The notes under the pieces were generated by a model. The model ran no database searches and had not been told where the DNA came from. It saw only the letters and a program-made list of their open reading frames with translations. From assembly GCA_026390075.1 (NCBI GenBank), contig JAPLGP010000060.1, positions 1 through 61,476 of the forward strand: a stretch of DNA of 61,476 nucleotides, in the 5' to 3' direction. This stretch comes from Campylobacterales bacterium (GTDB lineage: Bacteria; Campylobacterota; Campylobacteria; Campylobacterales; Sulfurimonadaceae). Of the stretch, positions 36,508 to 45,485 are shown one piece after another. How positions within the stretch are numbered: position 1 is the stretch's first letter; the number at the start of each line of letters is the position of its first letter. A program made the position numbers and the translations under genes.

Positions 36508-37299
36508 CTAATAAGTGTGAATTTCTTGAGGAAACTCTCTTGATATTACTTCATCTGCATAATTTTTAATAGCTTCTTTTACTAAAGCAGAACCATCAAG
36601 ATATTTTTTTACAAATTTTGGTGTAAACTCTTCAAAAAGTCCAAGCATATCGGAAAAAACAAGTACCTGTCCATCGACCCCAGAACCCGCTCCTATTCCT
36701 ATCACGGGAATATTTACACATGCCGTCACTTCCGATGCTACTTCAGCTTTTACACCCTCTATAACCATACAAAACGCTCCAGCTGCTTCCACTGCCTGTG
36801 CGTCTTTTATCAGCTGAATGCGTTCTTCTTCCGTTTTACCTTTGACCTTGTAACCGCCTTCACTTCGAACGGATTGAGGAAGCAAACCTATGTGACCACA
36901 AACCGCAATACCATTGCTGACGAGATGAGCGATAATCTCAGCTTTATCTACACCGCCTTCAATCTTTACACAATCCGCAGAAGTTTCTTGAAAAACTCTT
37001 ATACAATTTTTTAGAGCTTCCTCTTTTGAAGTGTATGTTCCAAAAGGCATATCACAAATAACAAAACTATTTTTTGCCCCATTACAAACTGCGTTCGTGT
37101 GGTATAACATTTGCTCTAAAGTAGCACTCAAGGTGTCGTTTTTACCTGCAAAACTCATGTTCAGACTATCGCCTACTAAAATCATGTCGGAGTTTGGTTC
37201 TAAAAGTCTAGCGAAGAGTGCATCATAAGCAGTAATCATCACAAGAGGTCGAACACCCTTTGCTTTTTTGATAGAAGAAATAGTTATTTTTTTAGTCAT
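36508..37299 (-). CDS. panB: 3-methyl-2-oxobutanoate hydroxymethyltransferase
   Basis: PanB makes ketopantoate for pantothenate and CoA synthesis. The 263-residue TIM barrel shows MITAYDALFARLLE, MILVGDSLNMSFAG (metal-binding Asp), CDMPFGTYTS, VKIEGG and IPVIGIGAGSGVDGQVLVFSD, as in the family. It is the first gene of the panB-ruvB run. A near-match of the iterated motif (ACACATGCC) lies at about 36716-36724. Confidence 0.96.
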   Translation of the reverse strand: MTKKITISSIKKAKGVRPLVMITAYDALFARLLEPNSDMILVGDSLNMSFAGKNDTLSATLEQMLYHTNAVCNGAKNSFVICDMPFGTYTSKEEALKNCIRVFQETSADCVKIEGGVDKAEIIAHLVSNGIAVCGHIGLLPQSVRSEGGYKVKGKTEEERIQLIKDAQAVEAAGAFCMVIEGVKAEVASEVTACVNIPVIGIGAGSGVDGQVLVFSDMLGLFEEFTPKFVKKYLDGSALVKEAIKNYADEVISREFPQEIHTY

Positions 37300-37389
37300 T
37301 ATGAAACTCTTTTTTACTTTTAATAAAGTTTAGTAAAAGAATTTTAACTAAAAATTGCTATAATCTTGACTATATGGGAGAATTATTTT

Positions 37390-37791
37390 ATGGGCATACG
37401 AAGTGACTTAGATGCTAACTTTGATTTTGAGATAGTAGATGAGTTTTTAGACCACTACTCGATGATGGTTGAGAGCATGGAAATCATGATTTTAGATTTA
37501 TCAAACGCGGAGATGTACAGAAGAAGTGTAGATGAGCTTTTTCGTGTTTTTCACAACATCAAATCGGCTTCTGGATATTTAAAAATAATACCTATGCAAA
37601 GATTATCAACACTTGTAGAAGATGAGTTAGAGAAACTAAGAAGTATGGAACCGCCAGTTTCTCAAGAAACAATAACTTGGTTACTCAATATTAGTGACAT
37701 GTTTGCAAAATGGCATGATGACTTTAAACTTGACAACAATCTCAGCAAAATACAATATTCTCTACTTAAAATACCTGATTTGGAACAATAA
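37390..37791 (+). CDS. Hpt (histidine phosphotransfer) domain protein
   Basis: This 133-residue helical protein carries an Hpt site in ELFRVFHNIKSASGYLKI, where the His can be phosphorylated in a multistep phosphorelay or chemotaxis-like pathway. I choose ATG 37390 with GGGAG at 37376-37380; an in-frame TTG at 37366 is less likely. The trpA start TTG follows the stop codon directly. No response regulator or kinase is adjacent, so the partner is unknown. Confidence 0.75.
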   Translation: MGIRSDLDANFDFEIVDEFLDHYSMMVESMEIMILDLSNAEMYRRSVDELFRVFHNIKSASGYLKIIPMQRLSTLVEDELEKLRSMEPPVSQETITWLLNISDMFAKWHDDFKLDNNLSKIQYSLLKIPDLEQ

Positions 37792-38532
37792 TTGAAAAAA
37801 CTAGTAGCATATATAACTTCTGGATATCCAGAAAAATCTTTTAGTGTGGATTTAGCATTGGCTTTGGGCGAGGATGGAGTTGATACTTTGGAGCTTGGAG
37901 TTCCATTTTCTGACCCTGTGGCAGATGGACCTTTAATAGAAAAAGCTAACCATAAGGCTCTTGAACTTGGTTTCAAGTTTAGCCATCTTTTGGAAATTTC
38001 AAAAGAAATAGCACCAAAAGTGGACACACTTTGGATGGGATACTTCAATAGTTTTTATCAACAAAATATGGATAAACTCATTCCACATGCCAAAGAGTTA
38101 GGCATAAATGGTTTAATTATCCCTGATTTACCGCATGAAGAAGCTCTTGCATACAAAAATTTGTTTCATTCCAATGCTATTGCAAATATTAGTTTTGTTG
38201 CACCAACAGATAGTGAAGAAAGAATTAAAGAAATCATAAGTGATTCTCAAAAATTTATCTATATGGTTGCCTATACGGGAATAACTGGTTCTGGAGTGAG
38301 TGAAGATTTACAACCATTTTTGAGCTCTATAAGAAAATATACCGACACTCCTGTTTATGTTGGCTTTGGCGTAAATCAAAAAACTGCAAAAGAAAAAATC
38401 AAAGGTGCAGATGGTGTTATAGTTGGAAGTGCTTTTGTTGAAATACTTTTAAACGATGGACTGAACTATAAACAAAAAATCGATGCATGCAGCGCTTTGG
38501 CAAAAATATTAAAAAATGAGATAAACAACTAA
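37792..38532 (+). CDS. trpA: Tryptophan synthase alpha chain
   Basis: TrpA cleaves indole-3-glycerol phosphate. The 246-residue TIM barrel begins KKLVAYITSGYPEKSFS and has the catalytic block TLELGVPFSDPVADGPLI, GLIIPDLPHEE and VGFGVNQKTAKE. It starts at TTG 37792 right after the Hpt stop codon (TAATTG). trpB is not in the window. One motif copy at 38081-38092 encodes IPHAK. Confidence 0.95.
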   Translation: MKKLVAYITSGYPEKSFSVDLALALGEDGVDTLELGVPFSDPVADGPLIEKANHKALELGFKFSHLLEISKEIAPKVDTLWMGYFNSFYQQNMDKLIPHAKELGINGLIIPDLPHEEALAYKNLFHSNAIANISFVAPTDSEERIKEIISDSQKFIYMVAYTGITGSGVSEDLQPFLSSIRKYTDTPVYVGFGVNQKTAKEKIKGADGVIVGSAFVEILLNDGLNYKQKIDACSALAKILKNEINN

Positions 38533-38545
38533 ATCTTGCCGTTAT

Positions 38546-38556
38546 GGCATGTGGAA
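38546..38556 (-). repeat. Single intergenic copy of the iterated motif
   Basis: GGCATGTGGAA lies 13 bases after trpA without an inverted partner, unlike most intergenic copies. This shows the motif exists outside hairpins too. Confidence 0.7.
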
Positions 38557-38601
38557 ATTTTATGAAACCTTTACACAACACACAACAGATGATTTCGTTC
38601 A

Positions 38602-38681
38602 AGTTCGAGGCAAAACTAAAGTTAAATTGAGGAGTTTACTATAGTAAATGACGAGATTTCATTTTAGTTTTAACGAAGAAA
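38602..38681. repeat. Nested dyad-symmetric element (possible REP/MITE-like repeat)
   Basis: A perfect 14-base palindrome TTTACTATAGTAAA at 38635-38648 is nested within AAAACTAAA (38612-38620) facing TTTAGTTTT (38663-38671), and both share the same centre at 38641.5. The intervening arms match partly. The whole looks like a non-coding palindromic repeat, and similar GAGTTTACTATAGTAAATGA text recurs, as I recall, in related genomes. It could also be a double terminator after trpA. Confidence 0.5.
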
Positions 38682-38706
38682 TTGGGCAAAAGCATCGTTG
38701 TGAGGA

Positions 38707-41064
38707 CTAAGGAACTAACTTGTCCTCTGGCTTACCTATGTAATACCCTTGAATATAATCTGCACCCATCTCTTTTAAAAGTTCTAAACTTTCTTTATTT
38801 TCAACAAATTCAGCAATTGTTTTTAGATTTAAGTCTTTTGCAAAATTGATTATAGTTTGAGTGATTTTTCTTGAGTTTTCATCTGTTGTGACATACTTGA
38901 CTAAAGAAGCATCAATTTTTAAATAGTCAATATTGAGTTCTAAAATATGTGCAAAGTTTGAATAACCACTTCCAAAATCATCTATTGCTATCTTACAGCC
39001 ATACACTTTTACTTTTTGTATAAACTCTTTTAACTCACTGTATCTATCTATTTTTTCACTCTCAAGTATTTCAAACACGACTCTCTCAGGGTGCTTAAAT
39101 TTCTTTAAATTATCTATAATAAACTCTACCGTTACTTTATTTAGAACATCTTCCATTGAAAAGTTTATTGAGAACTCATACTCTTTATCTTTGAAGAATT
39201 CAAATGATTTTGTTAAAATATTTCTTGTTATATTTGGATACAGTTTTGACTTGATGGCTATATCTAAGAAATAAAATGGAGCTATCACGCTTCCATCTTT
39301 TGTAAGAATTCTTGCTAAACACTCATACTTCTCTATTTTTTTGGCTTCAACATTATAGATTGGCTGAAAATATGGAACAATAGAATCATGCTCAATTGCA
39401 TCCTTTAAAAGCCTTACGCCTTCAATATTTTTTATAATATTTTTTTCTATATCTAAAGAATCATCATAAACTACAATATTTTCTTTTTTCTCTTTCGCTA
39501 TTTGCAAAGCCATGTCTGCTTTGACTATCAAAGAAGAGGTATTTGATGCTACTCCACAACTAAATGATATAAAAATATTGTACTCATCTACTTCAAGTTT
39601 TTTCTCCATAATATTTTTAATCACAGCGGATATTCGCTTTACAAATTCCTCAGAACTCATTTCTAAAGTAGTAAGGAGCGCATACTCATCACTCGGTAAT
39701 TTATAAAAAATACTCTCAGCATGATTACATGACTCCATCAGCGTAGTAGCTATTTTCTTTAAAACTTCGTCCGCCACTTTATGCCCGTAAAAATCATTAA
39801 TATCTTTAAATCTATCTATATTTAAAAGTGCCAAATGCAAAGATTTTGACCCTGCATGCACTTTAATATCATCAATTAATTTTTGTCTATTTGGAAGGGA
39901 AGTTAAACTATCTGTTAAAAACGCTTCCTCAAGCTTTTCTTTGTTATAGATTAATTCTGTTAAATCAATCCTAGGTGCAATATATTCTGTAATATTATTA
40001 TGTTCATCAAGAACAGGAATTATGGAAACTTTATTTATAAAAAGAGTTTTATCTTTTCGTAAACCTTTAATAACCCCTTCCCATGTTTTTTTATTTGTAA
40101 TAGTATTCCACATGCCATGAATCATTTCATCACTTGTATCTGGATGTTTAATAATATTGTGACTTTTTCCAATAACTTCTTCTCTTTTATAACCTGTAGA
40201 AGCAAGAAACTTATCATTCACATAGGTTATTTTTCCATCAATATCTGCTTTTGTTAAGGCGGAGCTATTATCAAGTGCTTGGATATAACTATTTAAAAAC
40301 ATATTTTTAGAGCGCAATTCAAGTGTTTTTTGTGTCACTTCTTCTTCTAATAACTTATTAATTTTATTTGATTTTCTAACAAGATAATAAATAAACATAA
40401 ACAAAACTAGTAAAAGCAAAACATCATAAAAAACAGATTTTATAAAACTCTCTATAAAATATTCTCGTACACTTTTTTTAGGAAGTTTAATGCTTACAAT
40501 TCCTCGTACTTCATCAATTTTATAATCATAAGCCATCTCATATTTTTTACTTATAAACTCTGGTGCATCCTCTTTTTTACCATGGCAAAGCAAACATTTT
40601 TGTTCAATTCGCAGAGCATGACCATATTGATAAAAGTCAGAATCACTATCACTAAAGTACTCTTTTTCTTTAGCATTTTCTATAAAATAATTTATTGCTT
40701 TTAATTCTAATGGATCTGCATTGTTTACAATATTTCTAGCACGATCAGAAACAGTTTTTATCGTAATATTTAAAGAATTATTTTTAGAAAATAGAGTTGA
40801 AATTGGCAGTGAACTAAATGCAGGTAGCGCATGAAGCGTTTTTTCATTTAAAGGGATAGTTTTATCTATAAAAAGATTTTGGTAGTAGTTTCTATGCACC
40901 ATGGCATAGCTATTTAGTACTTCAGCTTCTTTTTGGGCAAACTTATATTCTTTATCTTTTGTATCATAATATACGGAAATAATTCTAAAAATTATAACTG
41001 CAATAAAGATAACTGTAACAAAATATAAAGTATTATTATTAAAGAATTTATTTTGTTTACTCAT
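38707..41064 (-). CDS. Haem-c sensor (DUF3365/Tll0287-like) - PAS - GGDEF - EAL signalling protein
   Basis: This 785-residue membrane protein has an N-terminal helix (~11-32), a periplasmic Tll0287/DUF3365-like domain with haem motif CLLCH at 157-161, a second helix near 210-228, a PAS domain (~265-375) like the energy-taxis PAS, a GGDEF domain whose signature reads PSDEY, and an EAL domain with ECLAR and IDDFGSGYS. The GGDEF site is degenerate, so it is likely regulatory; the EAL Glu and Asp residues are kept, so c-di-GMP hydrolysis is plausible. Redox control through haem is inferred. Confidence 0.85.
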   Translation of the reverse strand: MSKQNKFFNNNTLYFVTVIFIAVIIFRIISVYYDTKDKEYKFAQKEAEVLNSYAMVHRNYYQNLFIDKTIPLNEKTLHALPAFSSLPISTLFSKNNSLNITIKTVSDRARNIVNNADPLELKAINYFIENAKEKEYFSDSDSDFYQYGHALRIEQKCLLCHGKKEDAPEFISKKYEMAYDYKIDEVRGIVSIKLPKKSVREYFIESFIKSVFYDVLLLLVLFMFIYYLVRKSNKINKLLEEEVTQKTLELRSKNMFLNSYIQALDNSSALTKADIDGKITYVNDKFLASTGYKREEVIGKSHNIIKHPDTSDEMIHGMWNTITNKKTWEGVIKGLRKDKTLFINKVSIIPVLDEHNNITEYIAPRIDLTELIYNKEKLEEAFLTDSLTSLPNRQKLIDDIKVHAGSKSLHLALLNIDRFKDINDFYGHKVADEVLKKIATTLMESCNHAESIFYKLPSDEYALLTTLEMSSEEFVKRISAVIKNIMEKKLEVDEYNIFISFSCGVASNTSSLIVKADMALQIAKEKKENIVVYDDSLDIEKNIIKNIEGVRLLKDAIEHDSIVPYFQPIYNVEAKKIEKYECLARILTKDGSVIAPFYFLDIAIKSKLYPNITRNILTKSFEFFKDKEYEFSINFSMEDVLNKVTVEFIIDNLKKFKHPERVVFEILESEKIDRYSELKEFIQKVKVYGCKIAIDDFGSGYSNFAHILELNIDYLKIDASLVKYVTTDENSRKITQTIINFAKDLNLKTIAEFVENKESLELLKEMGADYIQGYYIGKPEDKLVP

Positions 41065-41144
41065 GTTGTTTGTTAAAATCCATTATTTAGATTAAGAACA
41101 ATGATACCACAATGAAGTTAAATTATTACAATGATTAAAAAAAA

Positions 41145-41285
41145 TTACTCTTTTTTCAACTGAGAATGAGCTTCTTTGGATACTTTATTTGCTCTCTCAT
41201 AATAAGCATTGTCACAATTTTTTTGAGCGCAACCAACAAAACTGAATAAAACTATTACACCTAAAATTATATAAAATGTACGCAT
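41145..41285 (-). CDS. Small lipoprotein, 46 residues
   Basis: Start ATG 41285 with AAGG upstream; stop at 41145. The sequence MRTFYIILGVIVLFSFVGCA has a lipobox (F-V-G-C, Cys19), then a short charged tail (…DNAYYERANKVSKEAHS…KKE) that could form a helix against peptidoglycan or membrane. It is too small to be noticed in most annotations. The function is unknown; small lipoproteins of this type are common near the cell envelope. Confidence 0.6.
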   Translation of the reverse strand: MRTFYIILGVIVLFSFVGCAQKNCDNAYYERANKVSKEAHSQLKKE

Positions 41286-41316
41286 TTAATACCTTATTTA
41301 TTTGTTTATAAAGATA

Positions 41317-41703
41317 TTAACAAGCGTGTAAATATCTTATATGCGCATAGCGACTTGTGATGTTATCCATTCTTGATGAAACTAAAATAGCGACAACAAA
41401 TGTAGATACAAAAGCATAGGCATAGTCAACATTTAAAATGTATGTAACTAAACCAAAAGCGAAAAGTGGAATGGCCACAAAAAAGAGACCCAGAACCATT
41501 TTTAATTTAATCTTAATATTTTTCTCAAAATTTGAACTTTTTCCTAACATACAAATAAGAGGATTAAATTCTAAATGTTGAAGTTCTTCAAAAAGGTTAA
41601 TTTCCAAACCTCTGTGCTTATAAGCGCTCTCTGTTTTTTCAAAAATGCTCTTTACATTCTTACACAAAAAATCATCCGTTTTTCTTAAAAAAAATCTTAT
41701 CAT
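41317..41703 (-). CDS. Small two-helix membrane protein of unknown function
   Basis: This 128-residue protein has a charged N-terminal half (RKTDDFLCKNVKSIFEKTES) and two membrane helices (~70-90 and ~95-112), ending SRYAHIRYLHAC. I know no family. It lies just upstream of the small lipoprotein in the same direction, 31 bases apart, and the two may form a unit. Bases 41704-41861 hold no gene. Confidence 0.6.
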   Translation of the reverse strand: MIRFFLRKTDDFLCKNVKSIFEKTESAYKHRGLEINLFEELQHLEFNPLICMLGKSSNFEKNIKIKLKMVLGLFFVAIPLFAFGLVTYILNVDYAYAFVSTFVVAILVSSRMDNITSRYAHIRYLHAC

Positions 41704-41861
41704 AATAATACTCCTTACTTATGCGATTTATAACATACACAGCTATATAAAATTCTTAATATATTAAATTAATATTGATTATTTGAATTAAACCAAGAGG
41801 AGTTAAACTACAAAAAGTTATTTAGAGAAAAAGAAAAAAGAAAGGGGTGAAACTTAGAAGA

Positions 41862-42221
41862 TTATTTTCTTCTAAGTTCTTTAATACGAGCTTTTTTACC
41901 AGCAAGTTCACGAAGGTAAAATAGTTTAGCGCGACGAACACGACCACGACGAACTACTGTAATTTCACTAATAGAATCAGTATAAATTGGGAATATTCTT
42001 TCAATACCAATACCATTTGCACCAATTTTACGAACTGTTATAGTTTTACCAGTACCTTGACCTCTTTTTGCAATACAAACACCCTCGTAATTTTGCACAC
42101 GAGTTTTGTCGCCTTCTTTAATAGTTACTGCTAAACGAACAGTATCACCAGCACGAAAGTCTGGAAGTGTTTTCTCAGCAATTTGTGCTTTTTCAAAGTT
42201 TTCTATGTACTTATTTCTCAT
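41862..42221 (-). CDS. rplS: 50S ribosomal protein L19
   Basis: This 119-residue ribosomal protein shows [50 protein letters not shown] and [20 protein letters not shown]. It overlaps the end of trmD by 11 bases and closes the rpsP-khpA-rimM-trmD-rplS operon, which is conserved in most bacteria. Confidence 0.98.
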   Translation of the reverse strand: MRNKYIENFEKAQIAEKTLPDFRAGDTVRLAVTIKEGDKTRVQNYEGVCIAKRGQGTGKTITVRKIGANGIGIERIFPIYTDSISEITVVRRGRVRRAKLFYLRELAGKKARIKELRRK

Positions 42222-42915
42222 AAGATTTCCTTGTTCTGTGCTTTAAAAGCTGCTCTGGCCTGAAGAACTTAGTCTTACATTCGGACAGGGCTAATTTTAG
42301 TGAGCGAATTTTACTATGGTTTCCCTTTAAGTATTCTGATGGAACACTTTTTTGCTCATAGTTTTGTGGCTTAGAAAAAGAGGGCGCTTCTAAAAGTGGA
42401 GTCTCAAAACTCTCAACACTTAAAGAATCACTATTACCAAGTACACCTTCTACATTTCTACTTATTGCGTCACACATAACTAAAGAGGCTAATTCGCCTC
42501 CTGTTAAAATATAATCACCAATACTAAAAACTTCATCGGCAAACTCTTCAATCACTCTTTCATCAATACCCTCATATCTTCCACTCACGAAAGCAATATG
42601 AGATTTTTTAGCTAATCTTTTTGCATCATTTTGTCTAAAAGGTTTTGCTACTGGTGTTAAAAAAACTATATGAATACTTTTATCACTCGATTTCAAATCA
42701 TTCAAGGCTTCATAAAGAGGCTGAGGGTTCATAACCATTCCAGCTCCGCCACCAACGGCAGTATCATCGACTTTACTATGTTTTGAATCACTGTAATCTC
42801 TAGGATTTAGATACCTTAAAGAAATTAAACCTTTCTCAACTGCTCTCTTTAAAATAGAGTCTTGAAAATAACCCTCTATAAGATTAGAAAAAAGTGTGAC
42901 AAAAGTAAAAGTCAT
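42211..42915 (-). CDS. trmD: tRNA (guanine37-N1)-methyltransferase
   Basis: TrmD makes m1G37 next to the anticodon and prevents frameshifting. The 234-residue SPOUT methyltransferase starts [16 protein letters not shown] and has [32 protein letters not shown] and [14 protein letters not shown], the trefoil-knot SAM site. It overlaps rimM by one base. Confidence 0.97.
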   Translation of the reverse strand: MTFTFVTLFSNLIEGYFQDSILKRAVEKGLISLRYLNPRDYSDSKHSKVDDTAVGGGAGMVMNPQPLYEALNDLKSSDKSIHIVFLTPVAKPFRQNDAKRLAKKSHIAFVSGRYEGIDERVIEEFADEVFSIGDYILTGGELASLVMCDAISRNVEGVLGNSDSLSVESFETPLLEAPSFSKPQNYEQKSVPSEYLKGNHSKIRSLKLALSECKTKFFRPEQLLKHRTRKSYEK

Positions 42916-43460
42916 TATGAAGCTTCTAAAATATCCATAGCACCACGAACTGTGATGATTTTTTTATCAATATCTGCGTTTAAAATAAATAGTTCATGAT
43001 AAGGAATTAAAAAACTTTTTGCTCTTCCAGCTTCTACTAAAACAGTACTAGTTTTAATATTCAAATAATCACTTACACTTATTCTCTCAACCTCGTCAAC
43101 TATGCCTAAAAGTTTACCATCTTCAAAAACTTCACAACCCTCAATATCAAACCAAAAAAACTGACCTTTTTCTAAATGACAATTCTTTTTAGTATCTTCA
43201 TGCGTTGTGTATAACTTTACATTTGTAAATCTTTTAGCATCTTCGACGCTGTTTATTCCAGAAATTTTTATAATACCTCTATCATGATTCACTTCACTTA
43301 GAGTAATAGTATCTTTCTTGTTTATTAAGAATGTAGAGCCATTTTTAAATTGTTCTGGAAAATCACATTTAATATGAAACTTCATATCACCTTTTATACC
43401 AACGGTTTTACCAATAGTAGCGATATGAATAAGGTTGTTCTCTTTAGACTGGTTCAACAT
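42915..43460 (-). CDS. rimM: Ribosome maturation factor RimM
   Basis: RimM helps assemble the head of the 30S subunit and binds S19. The 181-residue protein has the N-terminal RimM domain ([18 protein letters not shown]) and a C-terminal PRC-barrel ([40 protein letters not shown]). Its ATG overlaps the end of khpA by 17 bases, so it is translated with it. Confidence 0.93.
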   Translation of the reverse strand: MLNQSKENNLIHIATIGKTVGIKGDMKFHIKCDFPEQFKNGSTFLINKKDTITLSEVNHDRGIIKISGINSVEDAKRFTNVKLYTTHEDTKKNCHLEKGQFFWFDIEGCEVFEDGKLLGIVDEVERISVSDYLNIKTSTVLVEAGRAKSFLIPYHELFILNADIDKKIITVRGAMDILEAS

Positions 43461-43680
43461 TGATACGGTAACTCACACCATCTTTAGCTTTACAGCCTGA
43501 AATGACTGTTTTTATAGCACCAATCATCTTACCCTCTTTGCCAATCAACTTACCAATGTCAGTTTGATTAGCATAAAGAACTATCTCTGTTATTTCATCG
43601 CCCTCTTTCACTTCAACTCTTATATCCTCAGGATGTGAGGCTATAAGTCTTGCAAATTGTGCGACAAAATCAGCTATCAT
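43444..43680 (-). CDS. khpA: KH-domain RNA-binding protein KhpA
   Basis: This 78-residue protein is a single KH domain with the GxxG loop in IGKLIGKEGKMIGAIKTVIS. It sits between rpsP and rimM, its standard place. KhpA, often with KhpB/Jag, binds RNAs and affects cell division and envelope in Gram-positives; its role in Campylobacterota is less known. Confidence 0.93.
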   Translation of the reverse strand: MIADFVAQFARLIASHPEDIRVEVKEGDEITEIVLYANQTDIGKLIGKEGKMIGAIKTVISGCKAKDGVSYRINVEPV

Positions 43681-43681
43681 A

Positions 43682-43912
43682 TTAACGACCTGTTATCTTT
43701 TTAACGCGATCACTCATTTTAGCGCCAACGCTCAACCAGTAATCTAATCTCTCAGAATCAACTACCATAGTTTTTTCTGCTACCATTGGATTGTAATGAC
43801 CAATTAGTTCTATCCAACCGCCATCTCTACGCTTACGACTATCTGTTACCGCGATACGGTAAAAAGGTTGCTTTTTTCTTCCCATTCTAGTGAGGCGAAT
43901 TACTGTTGCCAT
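43682..43912 (-). CDS. rpsP: 30S ribosomal protein S16
   Basis: S16 is required for 30S assembly. I choose ATG 43912 (76 residues; [20 protein letters not shown]) with AAGGA just upstream, rather than the in-frame ATG at 43933 that adds seven unusual residues. The [14 protein letters not shown] block is conserved. It is the first gene of its operon, preceded by a strongly structured leader. Confidence 0.97.
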   Translation of the reverse strand: MATVIRLTRMGRKKQPFYRIAVTDSRKRRDGGWIELIGHYNPMVAEKTMVVDSERLDYWLSVGAKMSDRVKKITGR

Positions 43913-43929
43913 TTTTGGTCCTTCTCTGC

Positions 43930-44010
43930 GCAAGTCTTATTTCAACTTGCTGTATATGTTAAATTTGCATTTTGAATGCAAAGTTATAAACTCTAAGAGT
44001 TCATAACTTT
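43930..44010 (-). promoter_or_regulatory. Structured leader with three hairpins upstream of rpsP
   Basis: Three dyads lie in the 138-base gap between ffh and rpsP: GCAAGT (43930-43935)/ACTTGC (43945-43950); TTTGCAT/ATGCAAA around 43962-43982; and AAAGTTAT-A-AACTC (43980-43993)/GAGTT-C-ATAACTTT (43997-44010), loop TAA. The third could end ffh transcription; the one nearest rpsP lies just before its ribosome binding site. It may be a terminator, an attenuator or an autoregulatory site for the ribosomal operon. Confidence 0.5.
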
Positions 44011-44050
44011 ACTTTCCACCCTCAACCAAGGAGGACTTACGCATGCCGAA

Positions 44051-45397
44051 CTATCTTCTTAAAGCTCCAGCGCCACCCATCTGACCCATCATAGCTTGAA
44101 GGTCTTTCATACCTTTTGGACCTGAGAATTTCTTTGCCATTTTACCTGCATTTTTAAACTGTTTTATCATTCTATTTATTTCAACTTGTGTAAGGCCACA
44201 ACCAGCAGCTATTCTTAACTTACGAGAATTGTTTAAAAGTTCTGGGTTCTCTCTCTCTTTAAGAGTCATAGAAGAAACCATAGCCTTAATATTTTTAAGT
44301 TCATTAGAATTTTCAAAATCAAAATCTTTTATAGCTTTTGACATATTCCCCATACCTGGTATCATTCCCATGATAGAGCTCATGCTACCCATTTTTTTCA
44401 TACTTTCCATCTGTTCTAAAAAGTCATTGTAGTTAAACTGACCTTTTTGAATTTTTTTCGTAAGTTTTTTCGCTTGTTTTTCATCGATAAGTGATGCAGT
44501 TTTTTCTGCAAGTCCTTCAATATCTCCAAAGCCTATAAGACGATTTACAACTCGCTCAGGTAGGAAAATCTCTAAATCTTCCATCTTTTCACCCGCACCA
44601 ATAAAACGAAGAGGAACTTGAACTTGTGATGATAAACCAAGAGCAACACCGCCTCTTGAATCACCATCGTATTTACTTAAAATAATACCATCGATACCGA
44701 TTTTTTCTTTAAAAGTTGTAGCAGTTTTTACGGCATCTTGACCTGTCATAGAGTCAGCTACATAAAAAATCTCACTCGGATTTGCAACTTTTTTAACTGC
44801 TTGAAGTTCATCCATTAGTGCATCGTCTATTGCTAAACGACCTGCTGTATCTATAAGTACGACATCATAAATGCCATTTCTTGCTTTTTTAAGTGCTGCA
44901 CTTACAACATCAACTGGATTAGTTAAGGTTGCATCTTCAAAAAGTTCAACTTCTATTTTTGCTGAAATTTGGCGAAGTTGTTCCACTGCTGCTAAACGCT
45001 GTAAATCGGCTGCAACAAGTAAAACTTTTTTTTGCTTATTTTTAAGATAGAGTGCTAATTTTCCAGTTGTAGTTGTTTTTCCAGAACCTTGAAGTCCTGT
45101 CATTAAGATAACAGTTGGAGGATTCGGTGCAAAAATAAAGCCTCTGCTTCCACCAATTTCTAAAAGCTCATAAAGCGTTTTTCTTAGAGCATCCAAAAAC
45201 TGGTCTTTACCAATTCCATTTGCTTTCGTCTCTAGTTGCACTTTATCGATTAAATCTTTTACAACTTTATGGTTTACATCTGCTTTTAAAAGATTTTTCT
45301 TTAGCTCATTAAGGGCTTTAGTGAGAGCTTTGTCATCATCATGAAAACGAATTTTTTTAATTGCGCTTGTAAATGATTCAGTTAAAGTATTAAACAT
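44051..45397 (-). CDS. ffh: Signal recognition particle protein Ffh
   Basis: Ffh (SRP54) targets membrane proteins to FtsY and SecYEG with the SRP RNA. The 448-residue protein has the N domain, the G domain with GLQGSGKTTTTGKLA, VLIDTAGRLAIDD and LSKYDGDSRGG, and a methionine-rich M domain (MGSMSSIMGMIPGMGNMSKA) ending with a short tail. Start ATG 45397 fits the family (MFNTLTESFTSAIKKIR). Confidence 0.97.
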   Translation of the reverse strand: MFNTLTESFTSAIKKIRFHDDDKALTKALNELKKNLLKADVNHKVVKDLIDKVQLETKANGIGKDQFLDALRKTLYELLEIGGSRGFIFAPNPPTVILMTGLQGSGKTTTTGKLALYLKNKQKKVLLVAADLQRLAAVEQLRQISAKIEVELFEDATLTNPVDVVSAALKKARNGIYDVVLIDTAGRLAIDDALMDELQAVKKVANPSEIFYVADSMTGQDAVKTATTFKEKIGIDGIILSKYDGDSRGGVALGLSSQVQVPLRFIGAGEKMEDLEIFLPERVVNRLIGFGDIEGLAEKTASLIDEKQAKKLTKKIQKGQFNYNDFLEQMESMKKMGSMSSIMGMIPGMGNMSKAIKDFDFENSNELKNIKAMVSSMTLKERENPELLNNSRKLRIAAGCGLTQVEINRMIKQFKNAGKMAKKFSGPKGMKDLQAMMGQMGGAGALRR

Positions 45398-45485
45398 TGT
45401 CTCTCCTAATTATAAAATCTCAAAATGTTTTAGATGTAAAAAGTTGCGAATTGTATCTAAAAGTTACTTTTATTTTTCTTTGAGC

